DNA from: Hormiphora californensis
Lineage: Eukaryota > Ctenophora > Tentaculata > Cydippida > Pleurobrachiidae
DNA: 64,000 bases
Assembly: GCA_020137815.1 (NCBI GenBank)
Contig: CM035352.1
Coordinates: 2,086,529-2,150,528, forward strand
Reading direction: 5' to 3'
Shown: in pieces, positions 35,401-52,532 of the stretch
How the letters are laid out: every line of letters begins with the position of its first letter
Position numbering within the stretch: the first letter of the stretch is position 1
The notes under the pieces: generated by a model
Seen by the model: only the letters and a program-made list of their open reading frames with translations
The model's database searches: none
What the model was told of the DNA's origin: nothing
Position numbers and translations under genes: made by a program

Positions 35401-38400
35401 TCCACTTAATTTAATTTATATTAATCTATGTTTTGTTTCCAGCACACGCCCAGACAAACTCCTACTTCGAAGAGGGTCAGGATATAACAATGACAATTCA
35501 GTTCTCGGATAATATCAAATCACCTGTTGAATGGTAAGCATCGTGTTCTGCTATAACTGGACTGCTCGGGTGAAAGGGTAGCATGTAGTCAGACCCCGAT
35601 TTACCGGGGTGAAAGCACCTAGGCTGCCACACTAGGGACTCAGAAATTAGCAGTTAAAATACCGGGGTGTACTGTAAATCAAGGCCTGATTTACCGGGGT
35701 GTACTGTAAATCAGGGCCCGATTTACCGGGGTGTACTATAAATCAGGGCCTGATTTACCGGGGTGTACTGTAAATCAGGGCCCGATTTACCGGGGTGTAC
35801 TATAAATCAGGGCCCGATTTACCGGGGTGTACTGTAAATCAGGGCCCGATTATTAATTTCTGGCTCCATCAGGTATGATGAAGAGGATGGTATAACGTAT
35901 GAAGCCACTTCTAGCGCTAAACGAGCTGCAGATGATTGGAAAATAGTAGCAGAATTTAGTGGGAAAACCACAACTCTGACTGCGCCCAAAGGTAAACACT
36001 GAACGTGATGTAATACATGTATTATATACATATACTACTATAACGAGAATACCCATCTAATCAATTATATTCTTAGTTAAATAGTGTATAAGAAATCACC
36101 AGATTGTAACCCTACGGCCTATAACAGTAACACCTTAGACTAAGGTGTTACTGTTATAGGCCGTAGGGTTACAATCTGGTGATTAGTACCACTATAAAAC
36201 ACAGTAGGTACTGCTAGAGGAATATTGATACAACAGTTTTTATCACCCAGGATCAACCATAAAGAGCACTCGGACATTCAAAATCTCTGCAATGGTAGAA
36301 CTAGGCACTGGTCAGGTGAAAAGGTTCGAGCGTAGAGCTCTTGATATTTACTGTAAGTAAGCAATTTATCGAGGGTTATGTGTGCTTTTCATATTTGGGT
36401 GGCATGTTTCACGTGTTGCCCAAATATGGTATGTCATGCCCTAATATGGCTTGTCACGTGTTTTAACATTTTTTAACTGCTGCCGTTATTGTTAACTTTT
36501 GTTGCCCAACAGCGGTTAAGACTGTGAGCGCCCTGATTGACAGCGATGCTGGTGTTACCAAAGGACGTGGTATAGTGGAGTTCGATGGACTTCCCAACTT
36601 TCATGGGCTTCCCTCTGTTAAGACTAACGGAGAGCTCTCTGTCGATTTCGACTCAAAGTACGTACACTGTGTGATAGGGAATCAAATTAAAATTGAAGCA
36701 TTGTGTACTTTACACTTAATCGATTCTAGGTGATTGCAAATTACTAATCGACGGATGTATTTCAGTAACCATGACAACAACGTGTTCATATTCGTTACCC
36801 CTACTGAAGCAATTAAAACTACAACATCGGTTGACGTGGTTGTACAGTTTGGAGATGGTGAAAGCAACACCCAATCATTAACGTTTGGGGGAGCAAGTAA
36901 GTCTCAATTACATTTTCAAATTATTTCCATCATATGTACCAAGCAACATCTCCTGCACACCTTTTACTATAACATCAACTACGATCCCTGGTGTTATCTC
37001 TATCGATCCCTGGTATTATCTCTATCGATCTCTGGTGTTATCTCTATCGATCTCTGGTGTTATCTCTATCGATCCCTGGTATTATCTCTATCGATCCCTG
37101 GTGTTATCTCTACCGATCTCTGGTGTTATCTCTATCGATCCCTGGTATTATCTCTACCGAATCCTGGTGTTATCTCTACCCAATCCTGGTATTATCTCTA
37201 TCGATCTCTGGTGTTATCTCTATCGATCCCTGGTATTATCTCTATCGATCCCTGGTGTTATCTCTACCGATCTCTGGTGTTATCTCTATCGATCCCTGGT
37301 ATTATCTCTATCGATCTCTGGTGTTATCTCTATCGATCCCTGGTATTATCTCTATCGATCTCTGGTGTTATCTCTATCGATCCCTGGTGTTATCTCTACC
37401 AATCCCTGGTATTATCTCTATCGATCCCTGGTGTTATCTCTACCGATACCTGGTATCATTTCTTCTCTTTTCAGGCATCGTGACCGATCCCGCTCTAGAC
37501 GTAGAATCGAAGCGTGTGGTGTACGATGAGAGCGATGACCGCAGTAAAAATACCAATAAAGCCATATCTTGTACCTTTCAAAGTGAAACAACTTTCAACA
37601 TTATCAGTAAGTAGATATTTGTGTGGTCCACATGCCGTCATATTATTTCTGTGAGGGTTCGGTAGATCAATTAGGTAGATATCTGTATATTTCTGTGACT
37701 TGGTACTACTATTTGATGAAGAACTAATTTGTGTTATAATTTTGATAGCCGAAATCGAAATAAATTTCGATTTCGGCTATCAAAATTATGACATTTCTGG
37801 GCTTTTAATTATGACATCAATTTTGTAGCAGTAGCAGCCTGCACCAGATACATAATTCCCGCTTTGCTAAAATAATGGTTGGTGAGAGCGGTAATAAATT
37901 TACCTAATTATATCTTCTTTACCTAATTATATCAATTCTTTACTTTAGAAAGCTCCGTTATTGGCAACAAAACATCGCTCGACAAGGGTACCGCAGAGCA
38001 GATAGATATTCAATGGCATGAAATTGAGATGGATACTAAATCGCTATCATGCTCATTTGAAGTTGAATTCATGGGCAATGTCGCATCCTTCTCACGAGAG
38101 GTAATTGTAAAAAGAATCACTGCTGCATGCCTCGTTTCCTAACACTGCCAATTGTCAACACAAGGCCATTTTGGCTTGTTCCTGGATGACATGATATACA
38201 TAATAGCTGTCTGGCGGCGCCAGAACCCATCAAATTTAATGGGGTCGGCAGTGCCAGACAGAATAATAGCGTCCATTACCTACGTCTGCTTTTCTTTTTT
38301 CCACTTCCAGCTCCAATCGCCGTGAGGGTGTTACCTTTCCTATTGTTACTCACACCTCACACCTTCCTTTCAGTTCGAGGTCCTGGAAAAGAAAAGTGAG

Positions 38401-41400
38401 TTGATGAAGGGATGGATGGGATGGGACACCTGGTCAGGGTGTTGCAGCTATATATGCCTCTCTTTCTCTAGCTCTACCGTCCTATTTCGGACCTATCATG
38501 TTTCAAATTCCTCATCTTTCTTTCTATCCATCTCTCTCATTCTCGCGTCCATGAGGCAAATGTAATCAATGTAACGATCCTATATGCTAGAAAGGAAATG
38601 GAGCTGAGAGAGGTAGAGAGAAACATATGGGTTTAGAACGGAGAGAAAATAGTGGGAGATCTCACAGGGCCGAGGTGGAAATTGAAAATAGGTCGAGTCA
38701 AGTTTCAGGTTCTAAAGCGATTCTGAAAGTGAAAGCTGATAGAAAAAGTAATTTTAGGCACCTAAAATAGATCTAGGTGCCTAAAATTAATTTTTCAGTC
38801 TCGCTCAATCCTACTCCTAGATGCCACCTGTTTAAAATCTTCCATGAGTGAAACTGGGAAGATTGAATCACACATCTAGGGGAGCCACAGGTAATATGGG
38901 ATACCTAACAACTTTTGGCCATAATTTTTTATCAGATGACAATAAAGTCACGCCGTCTTCATAGATGTGTCTTATTTGGACCAAGCTAACACATTACCAC
39001 CAAAACTAACCCAATGAATGCTCCATAACGGAGATCTGGCACTATCCCATATTACCTTGAAAATTTGCAGTGGAATTTTATTTTGCTAAAATGGGATACC
39101 CATTTTTAACGAAAATGGGATATCCCATTTTATCAAAAAATTGGTATCCCATTTTATCAAAATTAATTTTTCGTCAGTATATGGTAACTTTATTGCACTT
39201 TGCTGGGATTAAACTAGTTTGTAATGGTATTCAAGTTTTGTTTATTATTAGTAAGTGGTCTGAAGGCTCCGCTATAGCCGACAGCCGTGAAATCATGAAA
39301 ATTTAGAGACAAGCTACCAAATTTCTTCACCAACGGGTCCCTAAAGCCTCAAATAACACTCCTAAGTTCAACAGCAGGGGTTAAAGCGTGAACAGGTTCA
39401 TTTCCTAGCGGGCTGCTACCTGCATATAATTTCAGACAGGTCCACAATTTAGAAATTCTCTAAAAATTGCTAAAGAATTGGGGACCAAAGAGTTGATCGT
39501 TAACACATAATGTGGATAATATTTAGTAATTCCTAAACTAAGAAAGCTACATGGATACCAGAAACCTTTTGGTGTCTATAATAGAGGATTATATTAATGA
39601 GAATTGAATAATTATATCCACACGTGTAGTCGTGTTCTGCAGTTGATACTCGGTGTATTTTTTCAGAATATACAAGTTTTTTTCGACTTATAAGCGAAAA
39701 TAGGCTATAGTACTAATCGTAACTGAGAAATTTGCGTTTAAAATGGCCGTTTAAACAGTCATTTAAAGCCAAAATTTCATTATCCCATTTTCCCAAAACA
39801 TGTTTTGGAAAAATGGGATAGTGAAATTTTGGTAAAATGGGGTATCCCATTTCAGTAAAATAAAAGTATCCCATTATACCAAAATCATGAGTTTCTATAA
39901 TTAGCTAATTATAATTAGACACGTTAATTTTGATGCTCTGATCTCTTCAGGTATAGATTATAAATACCTTGCTCATAAACTAAGCAGATCGATAATTTCT
40001 CAAGGAAACAGAGACGTGTGTACCAAATGAAAAAAGTAGCCTGATTTTTTACAATCCGTATTTTAAGATGACGAGGGTGTTAGTGTACCATGTAAACATA
40101 TCCCACCAAGGCTATAAACGGTTTCAGAACTAATCTAAGATCACTAATAAGAGTTATTAACTATTTATGAGCCTGTAACATGGCCAATCTTTTCAAAACA
40201 CCGATTTCCCATTTTACCAAATTTCCCATATTACCTGTGGCTCCCCTACTACGTATCAACGGGGGTGCTCAAATTGGAATGACATTTAGAAATAAGATCA
40301 AATATAATGCCGCAACTTTTCAAATTTTACCTCTCTTATACCTATACTTAGAAACATAGATCAACTTACAGAAACATAGTAGGTACCTATCCAGCTGTAC
40401 CCAAGCTGATCAACTATATCAACTATTAATTCCCCTACTAACCACGGTGTTCATTGTTCAGACCATAACTCTTCATTGTTCATTGTTCAGACCAGAACTC
40501 TTCATTGTTCATTGTTCAGACCAGAACTCTTCATCGCTCATTGTTCAGACCATAACTCTTCATTGTTCACTGTTCAGACCAGAACTCTTCATTGTTCATT
40601 GTTCAGACCAGAACTCTTCATTGTTCATTGTTCAGACAATAACTCTTCATTGTTCACTGTTCAGACCATAACTCTTCATCGCTCATTGTTCAGACCGTGT
40701 AACTCTTCATTGTTCATTGTTCAGACCAGAACTCTTCATTGTTCATTGTTCAGACCAGAACTCTTCATTGTTCATTGTTCAGACCATAACTCTTCATTGT
40801 TCATTGTTCAGACAATAATTCTTCATTGTTCATTGTTCAGACAATAATTCTTCATTGTTCATTGTTCAGACAATAACTCTTCATTGTTCATTGTTCAGAC
40901 CAGAACTCTTCATTGTTCATTGTTCAGACCATAACTCTTCATTGTTCATTGTTCAGACCATAACTCTTCATCGCTCATTGTTCAGACCATAACTCTTCAT
41001 TGTTCATTGTTCAGACCAGAACTCTTCATTGTTCATTGTTCAGACCAGAACTCTTCATTGTTCATTGTTCAGACCAGAACTCTTCATTGTTCATTGTTCA
41101 GACCAGAACTCTTCATTGTTCATTGTTCAGACCATAACTCTTCATTGTTCATTGTTCAGACCAGAACTCTTTATTGTTCATTGTTCAGACCATAACTCTT
41201 CATTGTTCATTGTTCAGACCATAACTCTTCATTGTTCATTGTCCAGACCATAACTCTTCATTACTCATTGTTCAGACCATAACTCTTCATTACTCATTGT
41301 TCAGACCATAACTCTTCATTGTTCATTGTCCAGACCATAACTCTTCATTACTCATTGTTCAGACCATAACTCTTCATTGTTCATTGTTCAGACCATAACT

Positions 41401-43030
41401 CTTCATTTCCCCTGCAACTGTCAACTAACAACTTCAACTCCAACTACAGGCTCGAAGAACGCAGGAGCAATCGCAGCTGCAGTGGTGATAGCTATCCTGA
41501 TCATCGCCATTATTGTAGTGTTCTTTGTATACCGGGCAAGGAAGAGCCGCCGACCAAATAATCAGGTATTAAACTATTTACATGATCAATATATGAACAA
41601 TGTGATTCTCATATTGATTATTAGGTGTTAATATGTATTAACAGAAGTTTACATAAAATAATACTGCCTCTCCCCGGTTTTATAATCCTAGAGATACTAA
41701 CATTTCCTAATTCCGTCATTTCAACAGTATCCTACTACTATAGCTAATTGTGATCAGGACAACCGTAATAACTAAACGGTTCAATTTGACAACTTGTCGT
41801 TTTCATAAAAATTAAATGACATAATAATAGAAAGTTTCAACTTTTCTTCTAGGAATTATCTGATATGACTATCGGCTATGAAACAATGAATTCAGATGAA
41901 GAATGTTATAGAGTAGGGTGATATACGTGTTTTGGAAATGTGTGTCATTTGTGTGTCAATTCAGCATGGGGTCCCTTGTGTGTGTTATACATGTGTTCCT
42001 GGGCATGCGTAGGAAGAGGTTATTCTTTTGTTCGTATGTGATAAAGTACTAAGTAGTATGGGGAATGGGGATGGGAAAATGGAATAGATAATATGGAACT
42101 ATTTACTTATTCAGAATCAGATTGTCTGGCATGGGAGACTATTAAGAGCACCAGCTGCCCCCCCCCCCCTGTGTTGTAATTGGGGGTTCGCATTACCGAA
42201 TCACACCCTTTATAATAAACAGCTATATCAGCTGTTATACAGGAACAGCTATAACAGAGAGAGAGAGCCTACTGCTGCAGTCACCACCGATCTCTACACC
42301 CTGCATCTGTCTTTCTGTCACGCTCAATCTGTCTCTATAGTTTCTCGTGGGGCACCGGAGCATATTATTTTAATCTCTTTCTACTCTCCCCTTCTCTTTA
42401 TCGATATGATTCCACCTCTATCTCTCTCTCTCTCTCTCTCTCGCTATTCTCCTCCATCACCTCAGGACAAGGAGTTAGCCGTCCGTGGTGCCGGGGAAAT
42501 GTTGCCCACAGCCCCAACATCTAATGTCGAGATCCGCCGGGAGACACCGCCGCCCTCTGATCCCTCCTCTGGGCCTAAAGTCCAAGAGAAAGTGGATGAG
42601 GCCTATACATTCCTGGAGAAGGTGCAGAATCGGTTCAAGGGGAGCAACCCGTGCGTGTATTCCCAGTTTTTGGCGGTACTAGGGGACTACCAGGCGAAGA
42701 AGATCACAAAGAGTGCCCTGTTGAATCAAGTTTCAGCCATCCTTCAGGACCATCCAGATCTTAATGGAGAATTCGAGAACTTTGTTAGAAAAAAACAAAA
42801 AAGGCCAGCGGAAAATGTTTATGTCTCGACAGACACCCAGGTCGGATACCTAGCTGAGATGTCTATTTGTCTGCAGATTGCTAGCTGTCACTCATCTTCT
42901 CAAAATCTCAAATTCACACTTTCTTATTCTCTATCTTTTTTCTCTCTGTCCCTCTGTCTCTCTGTCTCTGTCTCTCTGTCTCTCTATATATCTCTCTCTC
43001 TCTCTCTCCCTCTCTCTCCCTCTCTCTCTC

Positions 43031-43068
<38 letters not shown>

Positions 43069-43380
43069 CTGCTTACATGTGATTTCAGTAGGGATCCCAG
43101 AAGGGTGAAAAATATAAAAAAATGGGGGCATTTTACAATTTACAAGTCATGTGTTTGCCTATTTCGGGATTAAAATGCCTTGCCTTGCATGTTTCTTAGA
43201 ATCAGTGGACAGATCTGCTACCCGAAAAGCCCACTTTGTTCATTGTTCTCTTTATGTTTCCTGTTTCCATCCAGACGTTTAATGTTAAAGAAACACTGTT
43301 TTTAATTCAGACTAATCTTCTTTTTTTCACAGGGTGGAGGATCGGTCCATATGAACCAAATGGCTGAGGAGAGGGCTTAG
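23460..43380 (+). CDS. Giant multi-Ig transmembrane receptor with tyrosine motifs and a PAH-domain tail
   Basis: About 41 phase-consistent exons encode about 2,050 residues. Exon 1 (23460-23508) gives the signal peptide MIRRLVVFLYCLLGTS. Exons: 24929-25075, 25298-25459, 25829-25965, 26035-26182, 26322-26486, 26650-26778, 27218-27351, 27517-27664, 27804-27968, 28132-28266, 28434-28570, 28843-28993, 29212-29490, 29584-29889, 30127-30248, 30435-30591, 30814-31074, 31184-31327, 31464-31619, 31852-32003, 32108-32216, 32577-32699, 32779-32961, 33105-33377, 33504-33580, 34553-34673, 34802-34909, 35009-35305, 35443-35533, 35873-35991, 36251-36352, 36513-36657, 36766-36896, 37475-37606, 37949-38100, 38374-38395, 41450-41565, 41853-41912 (or stop at 41921), 42466-42840, 43333-43380. 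Domains are bordered by phase-1 introns and show C..W..YxC features (YTCK, DAGSYSCEG). Two domain types seem to alternate. I do not recognise an orthologue; an adhesion or recognition receptor is inferred. Confidence 0.82.
23545..24855 (+). repeat. 32-bp minisatellite in intron 1 of the Ig receptor
   Basis: About 40 copies of CTGGAACTGTTAGCCGGGTC continuing TGGGACACTTGT. Units vary at a few sites (GCC or GCT; ACTTG or ACTAG; TTAG or CTAG). A shortened unit, CCTGAGTCTGGGACACTTG, recurs at about 23717, 23830, 24140 and 24255 with the same neighbours, which indicates higher-order repeats. Entirely intronic. Confidence 0.95.
25459..28330 (+). repeat. Tandem duplication of a four-exon Ig cassette
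   Basis: Copy 1 (about 25459-26847) and copy 2 (about 26848-28330) begin with the same GTTAGCCAAAACTGTTGTTA. They carry matching exons: 25829/27218, 26035/27517, 26322/27804 and 26650/28132. The second exon of the set differs by about one base in 148, and introns are also highly alike. Copy 2 has about 75 extra bases near 27392-27470 and small coding changes in its first and third exons. All phases are retained, so both copies can be spliced into one protein. Confidence 0.93.
30017..30069. repeat. Near-perfect intronic hairpin
   Basis: ATAATTGTGTATCATA-TACTAAC pairs with GTTAGTATGATACACAATTA across almost no loop (centre ACATGT). It lies in the receptor intron between 29889 and 30127. Confidence 0.75.
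32282..32425. repeat. Short inverted repeat in a receptor intron
   Basis: GTACAAGAAATCCAACG near 32297 is complemented by CGTTGGATTTCTTGTAG near 32403, with GGACACT and AGTGTTCC at the outer ends. It is likely a decayed small MITE in the intron between 32216 and 32577. Confidence 0.5.
33771..34535. mobile_element. 765-bp foldback MITE with TA target site (copy 1)
   Basis: The ends ACGGGTGACAACTAAAAATC and GATTTTTATTTGTCACCCGT are inverted and flanked by TA (33769-33770 and 34536-34537). Long arms pair internally, for example CATTTCCTCTTGGCCCACCA with GGGGCAAGAGGAAATGATG. It fills the receptor intron between 33580 and 34553 and ends only about 15 bases before the 3' splice AG of the next exon, so that intron's pyrimidine tract is partly supplied by the element. 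A second copy is at 47752-48514. Confidence 0.85.
35590..35855 (+). repeat. Tandem array built from the CGATTTACCGGGG motif
   Basis: About seven units of roughly 32 bp, GGGCCCGATTTACCGGGGTG continuing TACTGTAAATCA, with small changes. The core equals the terminal motif of the CAGTC-GACCCCGATTTACC MITE family seen at 10000 and 59388, so a MITE end seems to have been amplified. It lies in the receptor intron between 35533 and 35873. Confidence 0.85.
36094..36184. repeat. Perfect 45-bp-arm palindrome with 1-base loop
   Basis: The left arm 36094-36138 (AATCACCAGATTGTAACCCT through CACCTTAG) is the exact reverse complement of 36140-36184. Only one A separates them. It lies in the receptor intron between 35991 and 36251. 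No target duplication could be seen. Confidence 0.92.
36978..37465 (+). repeat. 22-bp minisatellite in a receptor intron
   Basis: About 22 units of CCTGGTGTTATCTCTATCGA plus TC, varying CCTGGT or TCTGGT, TGTT or TATT, and TATCGA or TACCGA. It ends a few bases before the acceptor of the exon at 37475. The open frames across it are artefacts. Confidence 0.93.
37736..37789. repeat. Perfect 26-bp-arm palindrome with 2-base loop
   Basis: ATAATTTTGATAGCCGAAAT continuing CGAAAT is mirrored exactly by ATTTCGATTTCGGCTATCAA continuing AATTAT, separated by AA. It lies in the receptor intron between 37606 and 37949. Confidence 0.9.
38879..40246. mobile_element. 1.37-kb non-autonomous element with TA target site
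   Basis: The ends GGGGAGCCACAGGTAATATG and CATATTACCTGTGGCTCCCC are exact inverted repeats (about 23 bp) flanked by TA (38877-38878 and 40247-40248). The interior repeats AAAATGGGATACCCATTTT-like motifs in both halves but has no transposase frame. It sits in the 3-kb receptor intron before the membrane exon. Confidence 0.85.
40447..41410 (+). repeat. 29-bp minisatellite before the transmembrane exon
   Basis: About 33 copies of CTTCATTGTTCATTGTTCAG continuing ACCAGAACT, varying ACCAGAA, ACCATAA or ACAATAA and GTTC or GCTC. The array ends about 40 bases before the acceptor of the membrane exon. Units are contiguous with no spacers, so it is not a CRISPR array. Confidence 0.95.
41450..41565 (+). 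other. Transmembrane exon of the Ig receptor
   Basis: It encodes SSKNAGAIAAAVVIAILIIA continuing IIVVFFVY, a single helix of about 23 hydrophobic residues. A basic stop-transfer RARKSRRPNNQ follows. The orientation is therefore Ig domains outside and tail inside. It enters in phase 1 from the tiny exon 38374-38395 and leaves in phase 0, which fits both following exons. Confidence 0.92.
41853..41921 (+). other. Cytoplasmic tyrosine-motif exon (short-tail end or internal exon)
   Basis: It encodes ELSDMTIGYETMNSDEECYR followed by VG and TGA (41919-41921). IGYETM is a YxxM site of the kind bound by PI3K p85 SH2 domains and is close to an ITIM. A second tyrosine follows seven residues after the M. 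A donor-like AGA|GTAGGG at 41912/41913 would remove the stop in phase 0 and join the PAH exon. Both outcomes are therefore possible from one exon. Confidence 0.7.
42466..42840 (+). other. Exon encoding a Sin3-type PAH domain, phase 0 both ends
   Basis: After a Pro/Ser linker, about 70 residues read as a paired amphipathic helix domain: KVDEAYTFLEKVQNRFKGSN, then VYSQFLAVLGDYQAKKI, then LLNQVSAILQDHPDLNGEFE continuing NFV. The VY..FL, L..QV and HPDL..F..F positions are those conserved in SIN3 PAH repeats. The acceptor follows a long CT tract and CACCTCAG; the donor GTCGGA at 42841 is weak. A final exon at 43333-43380 (GGGSVHMNQMAEERA, TAG) fits in phase. Confidence 0.75.
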
Positions 43381-51378
<7,998 letters not shown>

Positions 51379-51471
51379 CTGAAAGTGGGGGGTTTGTTAA
51401 TTCCTCCGGTAAAACAAGACAGTATGATTTGTTATGTTCAATAACCCTTCTTTACACAGTGTAGCTAGGCA

Positions 51472-51845
51472 GGTAAGTCGGAAGAACCTGTCCGTTCCTC
51501 TCATGAGCGCTCATGAGTGTATCATGAGTGTGTCATGAGTGTATCATGAGTGTATCATGAGCGCTCATGAGACGTTTTTAGGTGTTTCAACGTCTCATGA
51601 GCGCTCATGAGTGTATCATGAGCGTGTCATGAGTGTATCATGAGCGCTCATGAGTGCTCATGAGACCTTGCTCATGAGCGCTCATGAGACATATGTCTCA
51701 TCCCATCTCTGTTTCAATGTCTCATGAGCGCTCATGAGACGTTTTGACCTACATGTGCTCATGAGTGTATCATGAGACATGTCTCATGAGATATATGTCT
51801 CATGAGACGTTAGGGTTTGGGTTAGGGTTGGGTTTACGGTTAGCC
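51472..51845 (+). mobile_element. Half copy of the CTCATGAG foldback element
   Basis: It begins GGTAAGTCGGAAGAACCTGT and follows the left arm of the 15623-16492 element almost base for base. It passes through the same CTCATGAG/GAGCGCTC order to the telomere-like TTAGGGTTTGGGTTAGGG and stops there near 51845. The second arm is absent. It lies upstream of the first recognised lamin exon. Confidence 0.88.
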
Positions 51846-52532
51846 TAGGTGAAACACCCACCACACTATGCACCCAATGTCTACTGTCTGAGCATTCACT
51901 ATAACAGTAGCTGTAGTCATTGTTTCAGCAATGCGTGCAGTAAAGAAAGTCCGATAAAACTTCTGCTTGCATTGTGCAAGAAACCAAGTTCTTTCTTTCT
52001 CTTACTCCCTCTCTATCTTTCTATTGCTACTTATCTCTCTCTATCTCTCTATCTCTGTCTCTCTTTATCTATCTTTCTCTCCCTCACGGAAAGGTGGCTA
52101 TCAAGTGTTATATGATATTTATGCAAGTAATATATTTAAGCTGTAATCTCGCTGTCACGTACTGAAGAGCCGGGTAAGTCGAAGGGGAGGGGGGGGGGGG
52201 GGCGTTCTCCAAACGGACCTTTTTCTCACATGAATGTATGTTCAGGAAACAAGATACAGTTAGCTAAACAATTAACCTTACAATACAGATGGTACTAGTG
52301 TGTATTATAACGGTGCTATGCTTCCGTGACCCTATTGTTCTTTCCCTTTGGGTTTTACAAACCCACTTTCCTACTAACCAGCTGACACTACTGCCGTGAA
52401 ACCCCCCCCAACAACCCCAACTGACTTTGTTAGCCTGTTCCCGCCCTTCCCGGGAGCGTGAGAAACCCAATTGATTTATACAGTAATTAAGTACCATATC
52501 ATTTTTTGGCTTACACTTAACAAAACATTGAC
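51846..52532. other. Region between lamin and REEP exons, expected exons not found
   Basis: The REEP 3' exon and the lamin 5' exon could both lie here, but neither could be supported. It holds CT-rich DNA (about 51990-52085), a GGGTAAGTCGAAG sequence at 52170 that resembles the end of the CTCATGAG element, and a G homopolymer at about 52187-52202 that could mark an assembly problem. Confidence 0.45.

Noticed and set aside
36734-37614. Three long frames across the 22-bp array
   Set aside because: Repeat artefacts; only the ends (up to 36896 and from 37475) are real exons.
40447-41410. Regular 29-bp array that might be taken for a CRISPR array
   Set aside because: Units are contiguous with no unique spacers, there are no cas genes, and the locus is an animal intron. 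It is a minisatellite. The 32-bp and 22-bp arrays were rejected for the same reason.
42150-42465. Separate promoter and first exon for the PAH exon
   Set aside because: No ATG-bearing exon with a phase-0 donor was found between 41922 and 42465, and the PAH exon opens with a strong pyrimidine tract and AG. Not fully excluded, so it is stated as the main alternative in the finding.
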